From contig NZ_CP142362.1 of assembly GCF_035918395.1 (NCBI RefSeq), forward strand, positions 1,091,501 to 1,155,500: 64,000 nucleotides of DNA, written 5' to 3'. Position 1 is the stretch's first letter, and each line of letters opens with the position of its first letter. Origin of the DNA: Mycolicibacterium sp. ND9-15 (GTDB taxonomy: Bacteria; Actinomycetota; Actinomycetes; Mycobacteriales; Mycobacteriaceae). Of this stretch, positions 36,808 to 47,151 are shown one piece after another. The position numbers and the translations under genes were made by a program. The notes below the pieces were generated by a model that ran no database searches, was not told the origin of the DNA, and saw only the letters and a program-made list of their open reading frames with translations.

Positions 36808-37437
36808 TCACGCGTTGGCCACAACCAGCACGGCCGCCACGCGCGCCCCACCGGTACGCAGGACACGAACTGATTCGGCGGCCGTCGCGCCGGTGGTGAC
36901 GATGTCGTCGACGACGAGCACCTCGCCCGCGACCGATCGCATCGCCTTGACCCGGCCCGCGATGTTGCGCTGGCGGTCGGCCGTGGACAACCCCACCGAG
37001 TCCGCGACGAACGCGCGGGTCCGCAACGCGGGCACGACGGCCACTTCCGGCAGGTCGGCCGTCGCCGAGCGCGCCATCCGGGTCACCGGGTCGCCGCCGC
37101 GGCGCCGGGCCGACCATCGGCGGGTCGGTGCGGGCACCACCGTCAGCGGAATGTCGATCAGACCCCAGGTGAGCAAATGGATCAGGCCCACTCGTAGCGC
37201 CGCGGCAAGCGGCCGGAGCAGGTCGGCGCGACCGTGCTCTTTGAGCGCGATTACCGCCGAGCGCCGCGGCCCCGCGTAGCGGCCGAGGGAAAACACTGGC
37301 ACGCCTGGGTCCAGCCGCGGGGAGACGAGGTGCGGGTCGTCGGCCCTGACCGTCAGCGTCGACGCACACGCGTCACACCACCGCGTGGACGGGGCGCCGC
37401 ATCCCCCGCACTGAAGCGGTAGCACGAGGTCCAGCAT
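36808..37437 (-). CDS. ComF/GntX-family phosphoribosyltransferase-like protein
   Basis: 209 residues from the ATG at 37437. N-terminal zinc-ribbon Cys pairs in LQCGGCGAPSTRWCDAC, and a C-terminal PRPP-binding loop VLVVDDIVTTGATAAE. Family members link to DNA uptake (ComF) or gluconate use, but the mycobacterial role is not known. Matches Rv3242c. It precedes hpf on the same strand with a 287-base gap and is preceded by lpqB. Confidence 0.88.
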   Translation of the reverse strand: MLDLVLPLQCGGCGAPSTRWCDACASTLTVRADDPHLVSPRLDPGVPVFSLGRYAGPRRSAVIALKEHGRADLLRPLAAALRVGLIHLLTWGLIDIPLTVVPAPTRRWSARRRGGDPVTRMARSATADLPEVAVVPALRTRAFVADSVGLSTADRQRNIAGRVKAMRSVAGEVLVVDDIVTTGATAAESVRVLRTGGARVAAVLVVANA

Positions 37438-37559
37438 GTCCGCAGTGTGGCCGTACCCGGTGACAACACGGACCGAGCCGCCATCGGCGACGATGTGAGT
37501 GTTTCGGGGCACAGTCCCCCAAGACCCGTCGAGCCGACCTTCCAAGGGACCGGACACCG

Positions 37560-37775
37560 ATGACGGACGCGCAGCAACCCGACTGGGATCCGGGCGCTGC
37601 CGCGGTGCTGGCCGACCAGATTGCGGCGTACGACCGCCTGCGTCGGACCTGCCCGGTCGCCTACACGACCACGAGCACCTGGGCGGCATTCAAACACGCC
37701 GACGTGGTGAGACCAGCCGACCAAGGCCCGCTATCCCGCCGGGGCTTCAGCCGGCTGCCGCTGCGAGTCTTCTAG
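37560..37775 (+). pseudogene. Cytochrome P450 remnant (N-terminal part plus possible C-terminal tip)
   Basis: A 71-codon frame. Residues 1-52 (MTDAQQPDWDPGAAAVLADQ onward, with YDRLRRTCPVAY and FKHADVV) look like the start of an actinobacterial P450. The rest, ending RGFSRLPLRVF, looks like a P450 C-terminus. The oxygen-binding helix, ExxR and heme Cys loop are missing, so it cannot be an active P450. It lies between comF-like and lpqB on the opposite strand. Confidence 0.55.
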
Positions 37776-37827
37776 CGGCCGAACGTGGGATTGAGCTCGA
37801 AGAATCGGCGTACTCGCACACAAGTCG

Positions 37828-39591
37828 TCAGCCGGGCAGCACGGGTTCGGCGCCGGGCACCATCAGCGGGCGCACCTCCGCCCACGCCGGGTCGTCCTCG
37901 GCGACCGATCCGGACAGTTGGACGATCCCGCGCGCGTCGGCCACGTACACGGTGGACGGGTTGGCCGCCACGGTGGTGACCGGCATCAGCAGGTTGCGGC
38001 TCGGCCCGTCGGAGTTGACGCCGTCGAGGTTGACATAGGAGACCGGGTGCTGCGGATCGGTCCGGCTGACCACGATGTCGTCGCCCGTGCGCCACGACAG
38101 TGACACCACCGTGTTGCGCAGACCGAAGCCCAGCCGTCGCGGATAGGTCAGCGCGTACCCCCCGCCCTCCGTCTGCTCGACACCGGCCAGGATCACCTGC
38201 CCGTCGACCACCATCGCCGCGCGGGTGCCGTCCCGGGACAACTGCAACTCGGTGATCACCCCGGGGAACTTGCTCGACACGGGGGTGGAGTCGACCGGTA
38301 TCCGCGCCGGCTGACCCGAGGCGTCCTGAATGACGCGCACCACGTTGTTGCCGTCGATCACCACCCACACCGCGTTGTCGAGCGACCAGCTCGGGCGCGA
38401 CAGGCTGCGCGCGTCCAAAACCTGTGAGGCGTCCCCGCCGAGTGCCCCCACCCACATCGACGACGCCGTGTCGGGTGCGCCCTGCCGCAGGGTGACGATC
38501 GACGCGACCTCCTGCCCGGAGCGCGACACCGCTGCGGCGGTCTGGTTCGGCATCTGCCCGAACGGGCCCGGAACCCGCGGCGCCCGCTGACCGTCGAGTG
38601 CGACGAGCGAGCCGCCCAACAGCGCGTGCAGGCCCGCGGCGACACCGGAGGCCGCGCCGGGGTCGGTGGCCGCCACGTCGGAGGTCTCCCACCCGTCGGC
38701 GAAGCGGTCGTCGAGGGCCGCGCCGTCGGCGTTGATCACATACGGCCCGTTGACACCCGCCCGCGACAGCGTCCAAATAAGCTGTGCGGCAAGCAATTGC
38801 CTGCTGTGCGGGTCGGTGGTCGACAAGTTGTCCAGATCGATCCTCGCCCCGCCATAGCCCCGACCGACACCCATCTTGCCGCCGTCGGCACGGGTTACCG
38901 GGCCCCGCAGTTTCAGCGGCGACTCGAGCAGGTTGCGGACCGTCTTGGCCATCTCCGGTCGTGGCCCGGCGATGAGCTTGCTCACCAGTTCGGTGGCCAA
39001 CTGATCGGGATCGGACACCGCGACATAACGCGGGTCCGGCACGACCGTGGAACCGGTCGGGTCGACGAAGTACAGGGTGTTGCGCTTGTAGGTGGCCTGG
39101 AACTGTTGCCAGTCGAGGAAGACGCCGTTGGGCAATTTGTCGATGCGCCAGCCCTCGGAGGTCTTGACCAGTTCGATCGGTCCGGGGTCCGGCAGTGCAC
39201 CTTCCCCCGTCTCGAACACGCCCATGTCCGACAGCGAGCCCAGGATGTCGGCGCGCATGTGCACCGAAACTCGTTCCGGGCCACGGGTTTCGACGAAGAC
39301 CACGTTGTCGATCAGAAGCGCGCTGCCCGCGTCATCCCAAGACTGCGAAGCTGATTCGGTGAGGAACTGACGTGCGGCCAGATGCCTATTCGCCGGATCT
39401 GCTGTCGCCTTGAGGAATTCGCGCAGCAGGACGTCGGGGTCCATCCCCGGCGTCGGCTTGGGCAGGCTGGGCGGAGCGGGACGGTCGACGGTGCCGATGG
39501 CTTGCGGCGAGGACGAGCTCGGCACCCCCGCGCAGCCCGCGAGTACGAGCACCAGCGCCAACAACCAGCCGGCCGCCGGCACGCGGCTCAC
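37828..39591 (-). CDS. lpqB: Lipoprotein LpqB, accessory to the MtrAB system
   Basis: 587 residues. Lipobox LAGC with Cys20 after a hydrophobic signal. A GerMN-like domain follows (about 60-250), then a beta-propeller-like C-terminal half. LpqB interacts with the MtrB sensor and tunes MtrA phosphorylation. The GTG start overlaps the mtrB stop (GTGA). Matches Rv3244c; the order mtrA-mtrB-lpqB is conserved in actinobacteria. Confidence 0.95.
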   Translation of the reverse strand: MSRVPAAGWLLALVLVLAGCAGVPSSSSPQAIGTVDRPAPPSLPKPTPGMDPDVLLREFLKATADPANRHLAARQFLTESASQSWDDAGSALLIDNVVFVETRGPERVSVHMRADILGSLSDMGVFETGEGALPDPGPIELVKTSEGWRIDKLPNGVFLDWQQFQATYKRNTLYFVDPTGSTVVPDPRYVAVSDPDQLATELVSKLIAGPRPEMAKTVRNLLESPLKLRGPVTRADGGKMGVGRGYGGARIDLDNLSTTDPHSRQLLAAQLIWTLSRAGVNGPYVINADGAALDDRFADGWETSDVAATDPGAASGVAAGLHALLGGSLVALDGQRAPRVPGPFGQMPNQTAAAVSRSGQEVASIVTLRQGAPDTASSMWVGALGGDASQVLDARSLSRPSWSLDNAVWVVIDGNNVVRVIQDASGQPARIPVDSTPVSSKFPGVITELQLSRDGTRAAMVVDGQVILAGVEQTEGGGYALTYPRRLGFGLRNTVVSLSWRTGDDIVVSRTDPQHPVSYVNLDGVNSDGPSRNLLMPVTTVAANPSTVYVADARGIVQLSGSVAEDDPAWAEVRPLMVPGAEPVLPG

Positions 39592-41252
39592 ACGGACTCC
39601 TGCGCCGGTTCACGATCGCAGTTGCGTCGCGGCGGTACCTCGGGCTCAACGGGTTTCATCGGCAGCGGGCTAGTCGTCACCTTGTGCCCTCGAACCAGCG
39701 GCAGCGTGAGACGGAAACAGGCGCCCTTGCCGGGTTCGCCCCACGCTTCCAGCCTGCCCTGGTGCAATCGGGCGTCTTCGATGCTGATCGCCAGCCCGAG
39801 GCCGGTGCCGCCGGAACGCCGTACCCGTGACGGGTCCGAACGCCAGAACCGGCTGAACACCAGCTTCTCCTCGCCCGGCCGCAAACCGACGCCGTGATCA
39901 CGGACGGTGACAGCGACGGTGTCATCGTCGGCTGCCATCCGGATGCGTACCGGCTTGCGCTCGGCGTGGTCGATGGCGTTGGCGATGAGGTTTCGCAGGA
40001 TGCGCTCGACCCGCCGCGGATCGACCTCGGCAATGACCTCCTTGGTGGGCATGTCGACGATGAGCTTGACGTCGGCGTCCTGCGCGAGATGCCCGACATT
40101 GTCGAGCGCGCTGCGCACAGTCGAGCGCAGATCCAGCGACTCGACGGACAGCTCCGCGACGCCGGCGTCGTGGCGCGAGATTTCGAGCAGGTCGTTGAGC
40201 AGCGTCTCGAACCGGTCGAGTTCGCTGACCATCAGTTCGGTAGACCGGCGCAGCGCCGGATCGAGATCGTCAGCCGAATCGTGGATGTGGTCGTATATCA
40301 GGTCGGCGGCCATGCGCACCGTCGTCAGCGGGGTGCGCAGTTCGTGGCTGACGTCGGAGGTGAACCGGCGCTGCAGGTTGCCGAACTCCTCGAGCTGGGT
40401 GATCTGGCGGTGCAGGCTCTCGGCCATGTCGTTGAACGACACGGCGAGGCGGGCCATGTCGTCCTCGCCGCGCACCGGCATCCGCTCGGTGAGGTGTCCT
40501 TCGGCGAACCGCTCGGCGATCCGCGACGCCGAGCGCACCGGCAGCACGATCTGGCGCGCCACCAGCAGGGCGATCGCGGCGAGCAGACCGAGCAGCACCA
40601 CGCCGCCGGTGGCCATCGTGCCGCGGACCAGCGCAACTGTGGACTCCTCGTTGTTCAGCGGGAAGATCAGGTACAGCTCGAGATTCGTCACCGGCGAGGA
40701 CGTCGGGCTCCCGACGATCAGCGCGGGCCCGGAGAAGCCGTCGGTGTGCACTCCTGCGTACTGGTAGCTGACTTGACCGGCCTTGACGAACTCCCGCAGC
40801 GCGTCGGGCACCTGCTGGACCGGACCGGCCGCGGTCGCTGCGCGCGGCCCGTCTCCCGGCACCAGGAGAACCGCATCGAAAGTGCCCGCCAGGCCCGCTT
40901 CGGCGTCGGCGGCACGGTCGATCAACGTGTTGCGCGCCAACTGCAGGCTGCTGTCGAGCGAGCGGGTCTCCTCACCGCCGACGATGCCGCTGACCGTGGT
41001 GCGCGCCCGGTCGATCTCCTCCGTGGCCGCGCGCAACTTGACCTCGAGGATGCGGTCGGTGATCTGGCTGGTCAGCACGAAACCGAGCACCAGGATGACG
41101 GCAAGCGACAAGCCCAGCGTCAACGAGACGACGCGCAACTGCAGCGAGCGTCTCCAGGCGAGGCTCACCGCTCGTCCCAACGCGCCCAGCCCGCGCACCA
41201 GTGGTGCCGATCGCCGGTGGATGCGCCGCCTCGAACTGAAGATCAAGGCCAC
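39588..41252 (-). CDS. mtrB: Sensor histidine kinase MtrB
   Basis: 554 residues. Two membrane segments (about 43-65 and 205-230) flank an outside sensor loop, followed by HAMP, HisKA with phospho-acceptor VSHELRTPL, and ATPase domain with [11 protein letters not shown] (N box), [10 protein letters not shown] and GGTGLGLAI (G boxes). It regulates cell-wall and division genes through MtrA. GTG start; a 60-base gap separates it from mtrA. Confidence 0.96.
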   Translation of the reverse strand: MALIFSSRRRIHRRSAPLVRGLGALGRAVSLAWRRSLQLRVVSLTLGLSLAVILVLGFVLTSQITDRILEVKLRAATEEIDRARTTVSGIVGGEETRSLDSSLQLARNTLIDRAADAEAGLAGTFDAVLLVPGDGPRAATAAGPVQQVPDALREFVKAGQVSYQYAGVHTDGFSGPALIVGSPTSSPVTNLELYLIFPLNNEESTVALVRGTMATGGVVLLGLLAAIALLVARQIVLPVRSASRIAERFAEGHLTERMPVRGEDDMARLAVSFNDMAESLHRQITQLEEFGNLQRRFTSDVSHELRTPLTTVRMAADLIYDHIHDSADDLDPALRRSTELMVSELDRFETLLNDLLEISRHDAGVAELSVESLDLRSTVRSALDNVGHLAQDADVKLIVDMPTKEVIAEVDPRRVERILRNLIANAIDHAERKPVRIRMAADDDTVAVTVRDHGVGLRPGEEKLVFSRFWRSDPSRVRRSGGTGLGLAISIEDARLHQGRLEAWGEPGKGACFRLTLPLVRGHKVTTSPLPMKPVEPEVPPRRNCDREPAQESV

Positions 41253-41312
41253 CGCCGGATCACGGCGACCGCCGGGCGGTCGATGTCAGGATCACGGCGC
41301 AGCCGTGCCGGC

Positions 41313-41999
41313 TCACGGCGGTCCGGCCTTGTATCCCACTCCTCGAACAGTCAGCACCACCTGCGGGTTCTCCGGGTCCTTCTCGACCTTGGCCCGCAAA
41401 CGTTGGACATGCACGTTCACCAAACGGGTGTCGGCGGGGTGCCGGTACCCCCACACCTGTTCGAGCAGCACATCTCGAGTAAACACCTGGCGTGGTTTAC
41501 GCGCCAACGCCACCAACAGGTCGAATTCGAGCGGCGTCAGGGAGATCTGTTCGCCCTGCCGGGTGACCTTGTGCGCAGGCACGTCGATGTCGACGTCGCC
41601 GATCGACAGCATCTCGGCCGGCTCGTCCTCGTTGCGCCGCAGCCTGGCCCGAACTCGCGCCACGAGTTCTTTGGGCTTGAACGGCTTCATCACGTAGTCG
41701 TCGGCGCCGGACTCCAGGCCCAACACCACGTCGACGGTGTCGGTCTTGGCGGTCAGCATGACGATCGGCACGCCGGAGTCCGCGCGCAGTACCCGACAGA
41801 CGTCGATGCCGTTCATGCCGGGCAGCATCAGGTCGAGCAGCACCAGGTCGGGCCGCAGCTCGCGGACCGCGGTGAGCGCTTGGGTGCCATCACCGATGAC
41901 CGCGGTGTCGAAACCTTCCCCCCGCAGCACGATGGTGAGCATCTCCGCGAGCGACGGGTCATCGTCGACAACCAGAATCCTTTGCCTCATGGAGTCCAT
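41313..41999 (-). CDS. mtrA: Response regulator MtrA
   Basis: 228 residues, same length as M. tuberculosis MtrA and nearly identical in sequence. Receiver domain with acidic pair VVDDD and phospho-acceptor Asp56 (LLDLMLPG), and OmpR-type winged helix ending VRGVGYKAGPP. It controls dnaA, resuscitation factors and cell-wall hydrolases. Start at the ATG 41999 (MDSMRQRIL); a second ATG at 41990 is also possible. Confidence 0.97.
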   Translation of the reverse strand: MDSMRQRILVVDDDPSLAEMLTIVLRGEGFDTAVIGDGTQALTAVRELRPDLVLLDLMLPGMNGIDVCRVLRADSGVPIVMLTAKTDTVDVVLGLESGADDYVMKPFKPKELVARVRARLRRNEDEPAEMLSIGDVDIDVPAHKVTRQGEQISLTPLEFDLLVALARKPRQVFTRDVLLEQVWGYRHPADTRLVNVHVQRLRAKVEKDPENPQVVLTVRGVGYKAGPP

Positions 42000-42070
42000 G
42001 GTGTCACCGAATTGCGATAAACCCCGGCTACCACACGGCGCGTTTCGCGTGTTGACCGGCGAACCGGGCC

Positions 42071-42703
42071 CTATCGGGCGGTCAGTTCCCCGGCGAGCGC
42101 CACGGCATTGACGTCGGGCCCGGCGACCGTCCAGCGTCCGCACCAGTGCGCGGCGGCCAGCGCGGCATAGACATCTGAGGTGCGCTGCTGCAGCCCGCCG
42201 TCGCGTTCGTAGGCGTCTTTGACACGGTCCACCTCGGTGCTGGCGCGGTGCTCGGCGCGCTGAGCCGCCAGTTCGGTCGGGACCGCCAGCAGCACCTGGG
42301 CGTCCGGCTTCGGCAGCGCGAGCCGCTCGTATTCGAGGGCGCGGACCCATTCGACGACCTCGCCGTCGACGCCCTGATGCAGGCGCGCAGCGCTGTAGGC
42401 GGCGTTGGATCCGACGTAGCGGTCGAGGATGACGACGTCGTACGTGTTCTGCAGGCGCTCGATCTCGGCTCTGGCATGCGCGCGGTCGAGCGCGAACAGC
42501 ACCGCCATCGCGTAGACCGAATCCGCCAGGTCGCCGTGGGATCCGTGCAGCGCCTCGGCGGCCATATCGGCCTCGACGGACTGGCCGTAGCGCGGGAACG
42601 CCAGGCTCGTCGTCGTCCGGCCCGCGGCCTCGAACGCGGTTCGCAGCCCGTTGGTCAGTGTGCGTTTACCCGCGCCGTCGACCCCCTCGATCACGATGAG
42701 CAC
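42071..42703 (-). CDS. tmk: Thymidylate kinase
   Basis: 210 residues. P-loop GVDGAGKRT, the LID region and DRYVGSNAAYSAAR are typical of mycobacterial TMK, which phosphorylates dTMP. The GTG start follows TACCCT by six bases, so leaderless. It lies upstream of mtrA with a 71-base gap, which contains an imperfect CACACG/CGTGTG inverted repeat. Confidence 0.94.
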   Translation of the reverse strand: MLIVIEGVDGAGKRTLTNGLRTAFEAAGRTTTSLAFPRYGQSVEADMAAEALHGSHGDLADSVYAMAVLFALDRAHARAEIERLQNTYDVVILDRYVGSNAAYSAARLHQGVDGEVVEWVRALEYERLALPKPDAQVLLAVPTELAAQRAEHRASTEVDRVKDAYERDGGLQQRTSDVYAALAAAHWCGRWTVAGPDVNAVALAGELTAR

Positions 42704-42709
42704 GCGACG

Positions 42710-42715
42710 AGGGTA
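42710..42715 (-). promoter_or_regulatory. Leaderless promoter -10 (TACCCT) of tmk
   Basis: TACCCT on the minus strand, six bases before the GTG at 42703. No ribosome site is present. Confidence 0.55.
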
Positions 42716-42832
42716 GCGCGGGCCACGAGGACTCAGATGTCTCGAGCGCCACCGCGCCTGTTTCGGCGAATCTGAAGACATGCGCGAGATTCTGGACGAA
42801 AGTCGCGTAGAAGCTCAGTTTCGAAGCTGCGG

Positions 42833-44167
42833 TCAGAGCTCGTGTTCTGCCGGATCGATGTCGTTCGAGATCGCCTGCAGCCGTTCCAGATCGGCCGGGT
42901 GAATGTCGTCGCGCGCGGCCATCTCGTCCGTCAGCAGCCGAAGCTGCTCCCGCAGCGCAGGCACGTACTGCTCGCAGCCCACCGTCCGGGCATGCTCGAT
43001 CAGCATCCGCAGAACGCGCGCCAGCGCGGTGACCACGTGCGGCTGGCTCGCCGAACTCTGGCGGATCTGTTCGAAGGCGTGCGCAATGTACTCCTCGTGG
43101 GACAGGTCCCAGGGCCGCAGCAGCACCTTGTCGCCGGCGCCGCGCACCGCCGGCGGTGGGGTGTCCGCCATCAGCAGTTCGCGCATCAGACTGCCGAGGC
43201 GCAGCACCACGTCGGTCGCGGTCGTCGGGTCGTTGATGGCGGGGCTGAGCGCGCGCAGGGCGATGTCCACGAGTTGACGGATGCCGAAGTCGACGTCCTG
43301 CTGCATCGTCCGGATGTCGGCGATCTCGACCGTCGACCTCAGCTTTCGTTCGACGCGTTCGGGGTCGGAGGGCACCGGCCACAAGGTCATCAGCACCTCG
43401 CCGCGGTGGATGTAGGCCCCGGTGCGGGTCTCCAACCGCACGGTCGTCGACGGCGGTACCGCGGCCAAGATGTAGCGGCTGGCCGCCTGGGTGACCCATC
43501 CGTTGGTGTGCGCGCGCACCGTCAGGTGGCGGTCCGGTTCGGCGGTCGGCTCGTCGCGCGCCGGCGTCTCCGTGCGGGCCTCCCTGGCCTGCTCGTCGAT
43601 GACCGCGTCGGCCTCCGCAGCGATCGTGCGCACCACCTCGCCGACCTGTAACCCGTAGGCCAGCCGGTTCAGGTAGGCGATGATCAGCAGCACGGTCGCG
43701 ACCGCCAGCACGACCGCCGCCGTCATCGATACCCGCGGCGCGTTCGAGTTGGGTTCGCCGCTGATATGACGCAGTGTCAGCACGCAGAACACGAACGTGG
43801 CCACCAGTAGGCCGATGACGAACTGACTGAACCTGTCCCTGATGAACGACCGCATCACCCGTGGCGAGAACTGGCTGCTGGCCAGTTGCAGGCTCACCAC
43901 CGTCAAGGAGAACACCACCCCGGCGGTCGTGATCGTCGCGCCCGCGACGGTGCTCAGCAGCCAGATCGCAGCATTGCTGTTCATCTCCAATGTCAACGGA
44001 AGCGAGTTCTCGACGCCGACCACATCGTCGAGATAGGCCGTCACCTCGGCCAACACGATGCCGCCGACCAGCACGAGAGCCGGCAGCGCGAACAGGCTCT
44101 CGCGGAAGTTGTAGAGGGCGGTGGAGATTCGCATTGCCGAAGGTGTGGCGGTGTGGCGCATCGCCAT
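42833..44167 (-). CDS. DUF2254 membrane protein
   Basis: 444 residues from the ATG at 44167 (AGGAGA five bases upstream). Four membrane segments in the first half (about 20-40, 65-90, 105-130, 145-165), then a soluble C-terminal region with a conserved RALSPAINDPTTA motif that marks DUF2254. Function unknown; some members have been suggested to form channels. It is divergent from the hemophore-like gene. Confidence 0.88.
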   Translation of the reverse strand: MAMRHTATPSAMRISTALYNFRESLFALPALVLVGGIVLAEVTAYLDDVVGVENSLPLTLEMNSNAAIWLLSTVAGATITTAGVVFSLTVVSLQLASSQFSPRVMRSFIRDRFSQFVIGLLVATFVFCVLTLRHISGEPNSNAPRVSMTAAVVLAVATVLLIIAYLNRLAYGLQVGEVVRTIAAEADAVIDEQAREARTETPARDEPTAEPDRHLTVRAHTNGWVTQAASRYILAAVPPSTTVRLETRTGAYIHRGEVLMTLWPVPSDPERVERKLRSTVEIADIRTMQQDVDFGIRQLVDIALRALSPAINDPTTATDVVLRLGSLMRELLMADTPPPAVRGAGDKVLLRPWDLSHEEYIAHAFEQIRQSSASQPHVVTALARVLRMLIEHARTVGCEQYVPALREQLRLLTDEMAARDDIHPADLERLQAISNDIDPAEHEL

Positions 44168-44207
44168 GACTTCTCCTGGGTTCCGACACATTGGCTTCCG
44201 CTGTGGG

Positions 44208-44213
44208 ATACCC
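44208..44213 (-). promoter_or_regulatory. SigF-like -10 (GGGTAT) upstream of the DUF2254 gene
   Basis: GGGTAT on the minus strand 40 bases before the start equals the SigF/SigB-group -10, but the -35 at the right distance is poor. Weak call. The rest of the divergent spacer 44168-44387 shows a GGAG ribosome site only. Confidence 0.3.
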
Positions 44214-44387
44214 AGCGGCGTCACGGTGTACCCGACCCCTTCGGCACCGGCGCGCCGGCGCGCGGACAGCCTGCAGATTCGCTGCCGATTGACTGGCAAG
44301 GCCCTTGGGCGGCGGGCAGCCGACCAGCGGCACGCACAGACTGGCAGATAACAGATAACCGCAGTCCCAATCCGAGGAGATCTTCCG

Positions 44388-44759
44388 ATGTCGCGTCTCC
44401 GCACGCTGCAATGGACGGCCAGCATCGCAGGCACCGGCGCACTGTTCGGCGCCGCACTGTTCGGTGTCACGGGATCAGCGCAGGCAACGCCGGATTCGGG
44501 TATGAACGCCCCCGGCTGCACCGCCGCAGATCTCGAGGGGGTCCGGGCCGGCGTGGACGCGTCGACGTCGGCTTATCTGTTCATTCACCCCGACCTCAAC
44601 GGCTTCCTCCACACCATGCAGGGCAAGACCCGTGAGCAGGTAGCCGACCAGATGAAGGGGTACATGGCAGGCCATCCGCAGGAGAACGCCGAGATGGCCG
44701 GAATCCGGCAGCCACTGGTCGACCTCAAGAACCATTGCGGCGCGATGGTCAATCCCTGA
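44388..44759 (+). CDS. Secreted hemophore-like (MHB family) protein
   Basis: 123 residues. Signal peptide (1-33, cleavage after AQA), then a small helical domain with two Cys (PGC near 44 and NHC near 116) and the SAYLFIHPDLNGFL stretch of the mycobacterial heme-binding family (Rv0203 type). Exported heme carriers hand heme to MmpL proteins. GGAG lies upstream of the ATG. The gene converges with katE, and a catalase needs heme, but a link is only suggestive. Confidence 0.85.
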   Translation: MSRLRTLQWTASIAGTGALFGAALFGVTGSAQATPDSGMNAPGCTAADLEGVRAGVDASTSAYLFIHPDLNGFLHTMQGKTREQVADQMKGYMAGHPQENAEMAGIRQPLVDLKNHCGAMVNP

Positions 44760-44763
44760 CCCC

Positions 44764-44773
44764 ACCGGCCGGT
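44764..44773. terminator. Short palindrome between convergent hemophore and catalase genes
   Basis: ACCGGCCGGT in the 21-base gap between the two stop codons; too short to be a strong terminator. Confidence 0.3.
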
Positions 44774-44780
44774 ACCGAAA

Positions 44781-47027
44781 CTAGGCGAGGAGGACGCGAT
44801 TCCACACCCGGTGCTCACCGAGACTGTCGATGAGCGCCTCGGCGAGTTGGGCTGGATCTGAGCCCGTGAGAACGCCTTCCCCCTCGGCGGAGACACCCGC
44901 CGTGGCGAGCAGACCCTCCCCCTGCGGCAGCACGCCGATGGCCTTGAGGTGCCGGAACGCCTCGTCGACCATGATCCTGGCCCCGGTGTCGGGCGGTGAG
45001 CCCGCGAGGACCAGGGCGTCGAACTCCACCGATCGTCCCGTGCCATAGGTGCGCGAAATCGGAAGGGCCGCATTGCCGTTGGGGAGCATGCCGCCATGCG
45101 AGGCGGTTACCAACGGAACCAGGTCCGCGGCGGCGATCGCGGCGACGAGCGCTGCGACCTCGCCCGGCTCGGAGTCGGCGCCCGTGAGAATGCCGACCTT
45201 GCGTCCCTCGACCGGCCAACGCCCGCCGATCTGCGAGAGCGCCGGGCTGAGCTCCGGACTGGTGGGCGCCACGCTGGGCGCGGGCGGTTCAAGTCCCAGG
45301 CCGGCCGCGACCGTGGCGCACAGTTCCGCATCGACGTTCGCGAGCACCGCGACGGCCCGCTCCTTGATCGCCTGTTCGTAGCACTTGCCGAGTTCGAAAA
45401 TGAACGCATCGGCGACATGCGCCTGCTCCACCGGTTGCAGGCTGCGGTAGAACAACGTCGCCTGCGTGAAGTGGTCATCGAAGCTGGCAGGCGCGGCACG
45501 GCGTTTCGTCGAAGCCGGCAGCGCGGCGGGAATCTCGATGTACGCGCCGGTTTCGGCGGCGGCGAGGAACGGGCAGCCGCCGTCCAGTGAGTTGGGACGG
45601 TACGGCGCCGCCCCTGGATGAACGCCGTGCTGGTGGTATCCGTCGCGCAGCATGTCGTTGACCGGCGCGTGCGGGCGGTTGATCGGGATCTGCGCGAAGT
45701 TCGGTCCGCCCAGCCTCGTCAGTTGCGTGTCGAGGTAGGAGAACAGCCGCGCCTGTAGGAGCGGGTCGTCGGTGACGTCGATACCGGGGACCAGATGACC
45801 GGGATGGAAGGCCACCTGTTCCGTCTCGGCGAAGAAGTTCGTCGGATTGCCGTTGAGTTGCATCGTGCCGATGGGCTGAACCGGGGCCAGCTCCTCGGGC
45901 ACGATCTTGGTCGGGTCGAGCAGATCGATGCCTTCGAAGGTCTGTTCCGGCGTATCCGGCATCACCTGCACTCCGAGTTCCCACTCCGGGTAGGCGCCCG
46001 CCTCGATCGCGTCGGCGAGGTCGCGGCGATGGAAGTCGGGATCGACCCCGCCGGCCAACTGCGCCTCCTCCCAGACCAGCGAGTGCACACCCTGACGCGG
46101 CTTCCAGTGGAACTTCACCAACGATGTGGAACCGTCTGGGGCTTCCAGCCGGAAGGTGTTGACGCCGAAGCCCTCCATCATCCGGTACGACCGCGGTATC
46201 CCCCGGTCGGACATGTTCCAGATCGTGTGCGCGGTCGCCTCTGTATGCAGTGACAGGAAGTCCCAGAACGTGTCGTGCGCAGTCTGGGCCTGCGGGATCT
46301 CGCGGTCGGGGTGCGGCTTGGCCGCGTGTACGACGTCGGGGAACTTGATGCCGTCCTGGATGAAGAAGACCGGGATGTTGTTGCCCACGAGGTCGAAGGT
46401 GCCCTCGTCGGTGTAGAACTTGGTGGCGAACCCGCGGGTGTCGCGGGCCGTGTCGAGCGATCCGCGATTGCCGATCACGGTCGAGAACCGGACGAAAACC
46501 TTCGTCTCGACGCCGGATTTCAGGAACCCGGCCTTGCAGATCTTCTCGGCTGCGCCGTTCCCGCGGAACACGCCGTGCGCGCCCGCACCGCGCGCATGCA
46601 CCACGCGCTCGGGGATCCGCTCGTGGTCGAAGTGCATCACCTTCTCGCGCAGGTGATGGTCCTGCAGCAGCGTCGGTCCGCGTTCGCCCGCCTTGAGCGA
46701 GTGATCCGTCTCGTACAGCCGGGCACCCTGCGCGGTCGTGAGGTACTCGCCCTGTTGTCCACGCGCGGTCGGCGGGCCCTCGACGGGAGTACCTGTCGCA
46801 GTGCGCAATTCGGGGGCCGTCTGATCCGGCTTGGGCGGCAGCGGCTCCCGTGGTGTGGTCGGCTCGTCGAACTGCGGCGGCTGCGGACCCGGCGCGCCCG
46901 GTACGTAGGCGCCGGCACCCTTACCAGTAGCGGCCTCCAAGACTTCCTTGGTCTTGTCCTTGACCTCTTCGACGACGTCCTCGACGGCGCCCTTGATGGC
47001 GTCCTTCGGCCCTTGATTTTTCGCCAT
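44781..47027 (-). CDS. katE: Large-subunit catalase (HPII/KatE type) with C-terminal DJ-1-like domain
   Basis: 748 residues, typical of clade 2 catalases. Distal His144 (VVHARGAGAHG), Asn near 216-217 (VGNNIPVFF) and heme-ligand Tyr430 (RLFSYLDTQLTRLGGPNF) are present. The C-terminal part (about 600-748) is the glutamine amidotransferase/DJ-1-like domain of HPII. An unusual N-terminus KDAIKGAVEDVVEEVKDKTK resembles CsbD/LEA stress proteins. GGAGGA before the ATG at 47027. M. tuberculosis has only KatG. Confidence 0.94.
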   Translation of the reverse strand: MAKNQGPKDAIKGAVEDVVEEVKDKTKEVLEAATGKGAGAYVPGAPGPQPPQFDEPTTPREPLPPKPDQTAPELRTATGTPVEGPPTARGQQGEYLTTAQGARLYETDHSLKAGERGPTLLQDHHLREKVMHFDHERIPERVVHARGAGAHGVFRGNGAAEKICKAGFLKSGVETKVFVRFSTVIGNRGSLDTARDTRGFATKFYTDEGTFDLVGNNIPVFFIQDGIKFPDVVHAAKPHPDREIPQAQTAHDTFWDFLSLHTEATAHTIWNMSDRGIPRSYRMMEGFGVNTFRLEAPDGSTSLVKFHWKPRQGVHSLVWEEAQLAGGVDPDFHRRDLADAIEAGAYPEWELGVQVMPDTPEQTFEGIDLLDPTKIVPEELAPVQPIGTMQLNGNPTNFFAETEQVAFHPGHLVPGIDVTDDPLLQARLFSYLDTQLTRLGGPNFAQIPINRPHAPVNDMLRDGYHQHGVHPGAAPYRPNSLDGGCPFLAAAETGAYIEIPAALPASTKRRAAPASFDDHFTQATLFYRSLQPVEQAHVADAFIFELGKCYEQAIKERAVAVLANVDAELCATVAAGLGLEPPAPSVAPTSPELSPALSQIGGRWPVEGRKVGILTGADSEPGEVAALVAAIAAADLVPLVTASHGGMLPNGNAALPISRTYGTGRSVEFDALVLAGSPPDTGARIMVDEAFRHLKAIGVLPQGEGLLATAGVSAEGEGVLTGSDPAQLAEALIDSLGEHRVWNRVLLA

Positions 47028-47100
47028 GGATTCCTCCCGACTGTTTTCCGCGTGAACCGGGGTCGGTCTATCGCGCACCAGTGCTCCCCGCTGAGCGCGT

Positions 47101-47126
47101 TTTCCCGCGACAACCGGAACTAAACC
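47101..47126 (-). promoter_or_regulatory. Candidate SigF-type promoter of katE
   Basis: On the minus strand GGTTT (47126-47122), 15 bases, then GGGAAA (47106-47101), near the SigF consensus GTTT-N15-17-GGGTAT. It predicts a leader of about 65 bases. A mycobacterial catalase under SigF is known in M. smegmatis. Confidence 0.45.
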
Positions 47127-47151
47127 TCGATGCCGCCGGTATCCCGGAAAT

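Noticed and set aside
39894..42020. 708-codon open frame on the plus strand across mtrB and mtrA
   Set aside because: Antisense shadow caused by high GC; mtrB and mtrA on the other strand have all family motifs, and the long frame has no recognisable domain.
42723..42832. Possible third hairpin family copy upstream of tmk
   Set aside because: Only scattered partial matches (CTGTTTCG) and no arms that pair well.
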